A stretch of 64,000 nucleotides of DNA from Apostichopus japonicus (Eukaryota; Echinodermata; Holothuroidea; Aspidochirotida; Stichopodidae), in the NCBI RefSeq assembly GCF_037975245.1, contig NC_092562.1, forward strand, positions 19,002,054 through 19,066,053, read 5' to 3'. Each line of letters begins with the position of its first letter. Within the stretch, counting starts at the first letter, position 1. Below, in pieces: positions 62,332 to 64,000 of the stretch. The translations under genes and the position numbers were made by a program. A model generated the notes under the pieces. It ran no database searches. It had not been told where the DNA came from and saw only the letters and a list, made by a program, of their open reading frames with translations.

Positions 62332-62421
62332 GACCCTGCCTGGTATCGAACCCAAAACCTTCCAATTGATAAGCATCATTGCTTCAAATGCCACCACCTT
62401 TATCCTCTCGGCCACAGCACC
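62332..62421 (-). repeat. degenerate serine-tRNA-like sequence (pseudogene or SINE head)
   Basis: On the minus strand, GGTGCTG can pair with CAGGGTC at 6 of 7 positions as an acceptor stem. It is followed by TGGCCGAGAGGATAAAGG, close to the A box of serine/leucine tRNAs, a TTTGAAG loop with TGA at the anticodon place, a long variable region, and GGGTTCGATACC as B box. The 90-nt length fits a class II tRNA. The anticodon stem pairs badly, so a working tRNA is unlikely. Confidence 0.5.
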
Positions 62422-63330
62422 ACAACCACTGCCCACCTCCCTTGCCCACCCCATCTTCCACGTCCTCCCCCCTCCCTCCAGCTTCAACCTCCAGTGCCAA
62501 CAAGAGTTAACCTTCAAAAACAACAAAATTATTTCGTGTGTTTTCATTGCCTTAGGATGTAAAGGGATGCAATGGGACGTTATTGTGGCAGACACTATTA
62601 CACTTGTATAGAAGAGAAAGATATTCTACACTGTTAGTTCAAAACCACCGCATGTATATGGTTGATGGAATGTAATCTATTTTAACGACTTAAACCTTTA
62701 ATTACCCGAATAAGTGGATAACAGTACAGTAGGCCTATGTGGTCGATGATGTCATAATTGTAGATTTTCTCCAAAATGTTCCTTTCATAACTTGACTGTC
62801 GATGTATGTGATACATTTGGAATGTTTGCTTAGCTGCTGTTTGAAAGCAAACAATCTTTGAGGAGAAAAACTAGTGTTTGCCTCTGATGCTAACATGATT
62901 ATGCTTAATTCAAAGCGTTTAGATGATTACAGCTTCCAACGAAGTATTTAAACTATGAAGACAAAACTGAAAGTTGCGAGCAAACTTCGCATATAAAATG
63001 TGCAAATTGCATCGATATACATATAGGGCTTCCAAGTCATCATTTGTAATGGATGTTTTCATTTGCACACTTAAGCCTAGTCTTGGCCAAAGTCGTTTGT
63101 AACACTATTTTTCTCGCGTGCAACATGTACAAGCCCATACTCTGTTTTTGCCTACCACGAATGTACTTGCCCACTGTATTTTACATGCCCGAGGATCTGT
63201 CCGATACAAAAGTCTTGGACATTTCTCCAAAGAGGTGCTTGAACTTATGCAAACCATAAAATCTTTATTAATATTATTGTTACGAATTTGCGTGTCATGT
63301 GAGATCATTTTAGCAACTTTTACACAGAAT
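62422..63330. other. intergenic, no gene recognised
   Basis: A C-rich patch (62430-62480) flanks the tRNA-like sequence. No gene recognised in the rest. Confidence 0.5.
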
Positions 63331-63745
63331 TAGCATTTATTTTATGTGTTCCGGGCCCCGTGCGTCATGGAAAAGAGGGATTTGACCAAAATTAAGGCCT
63401 GGCCCAAATGTCGTATGTACCCCTAGTCGTTTAACAAGTATGAGTACCATACCGTTTGGGGTCTGGGACTGAGGGCCTTTGGACATTTGCAACCCCTCAC
63501 CGTCGGAGCTAACACAAAGTCAATGGGAGCTGTTTGTTGCATTTCTTTCATGTGTTTCGGGCCCGTGCGTCATGGAAAAGAGGGATTTGACAAAAACTAA
63601 GGTCTAATTTCGTATGTAACCTACCCCTAGTCGTTCATGAAGTATGGGTACCATACCGTGGGTGGTTGGGACTGGGGCCTTTGGACATTTGCAACCCCTC
63701 AAGGGATCTAACACAAATCAATGGGAGTGTTTGATTGAATTTCTA
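63331..63745 (+). repeat. tandem duplication, period about 206 bp
   Basis: ATGTGTTCCGGG at 63344 and ATGTGTTTCGGG at 63550 begin units that share GTGCGTCATGGAAAAGAGGG, CCCCTAGTCGTT, GGGCCTTTGGACATTTGCAA and AACACAAA.TCAATGGGAG. Short indels separate them. A partial third start (GAATTTCTATGATA) follows. Confidence 0.93.
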
Positions 63746-63805
63746 TGATACTAACGCACTACACAGATCTCGGACTTAGCATTTTTGGGAAGAGATTTAA
63801 CCCTA

Positions 63806-63895
63806 GTAGTAGTACAGAGCCGTATATACGGCTCTGCCCTAGTACAGAGCCGTATATTTAGATATACGGCTCTGCCATTGTACAGAGCCGTATCG
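63806..63895. repeat. tandem palindromes (CAGAGCCGTATA type)
   Basis: A perfect 22-bp palindrome at 63815-63836 (halves CAGAGCCGTAT and ATACGGCTCTG) is followed by a 30-bp hairpin at 63845-63874 with 13-bp arms and a TTAG loop. A third half-site TACAGAGCCGTAT follows near 63878. Each is introduced by a short AGTACAGAG-like string, so these are tandem units with self-complementary cores. Confidence 0.9.
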
Positions 63896-64000
63896 CTATA
63901 GCCCCCTCACTTTTTTCTACGTTGATGCATGAATGTAATTTTTCACATAATACCGTTCAATACCTGACAACCGAAAACCATCAGCGAAAGTACTACTCGA

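Overview
The window looks like a piece of an animal nuclear genome. It is AT-rich, its genes are spliced with GT-AG introns, and it holds long (AT)n microsatellites, tRNA-derived SINE-like repeats, hAT-type DNA transposons and Penelope-like retroelement debris. Marine invertebrate, possibly an echinoderm or another non-vertebrate deuterostome, is my best guess from repeat content and gene families; I cannot prove it from this sequence.

Three protein-coding genes are well supported. (1) A Di-Ras family small GTPase, plus strand, 15070-15666, with the whole coding sequence in one exon behind a spliced 5' UTR. (2) A group VI calcium-independent phospholipase A2 (iPLA2-beta/PLA2G6 type), minus strand, 38223 down to 25122. 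I assembled it as 13 coding exons with matching phases at all 12 introns, giving 818 codons plus stop. It has ankyrin repeats, a nucleotide-type glycine loop, the GTSTG serine motif and the DGG aspartate motif. (3) A multi-pass membrane protein resembling the TspO/MBR (tryptophan-rich sensory protein) fold, plus strand, 50896-58616, three coding exons, 296 residues. It is the least characterised gene here. I see no sign that the three genes work in one pathway.

Layout: 1-15000 is gene-poor, with a 166-bp foldback element (2615-2780), five AT-rich simple-repeat tracts, two SINE copies and a hAT element with an 8-bp target duplication (12538-12952). 15037-16700 is Di-Ras. 16700-25000 is gene-poor, with repeats. 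25122-38223 is iPLA2; its introns hold a SINE, tandem duplications and dispersed repeats. 39318-48717 is a repeat-rich block: a 1.9-kb element with hAT-like ends, a 54-bp minisatellite open on both strands, and a 1.7-kb tandem duplication carrying GIY-YIG retroelement remnants. One copy of that duplication was later hit by a 1.7-kb hAT element, itself interrupted by a second element. 50896-58616 is the TspO-like gene, with a 373-bp hAT MITE and a third retroelement tail fragment in intron 2. 58617-64000 is intergenic, with two tandem duplications, a degenerate serine-tRNA-like sequence and small tandem palindromes.

Exon boundaries, phases, terminal repeats and target duplications were read by hand. 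Family names come from recognising conserved motifs, not from database searches.
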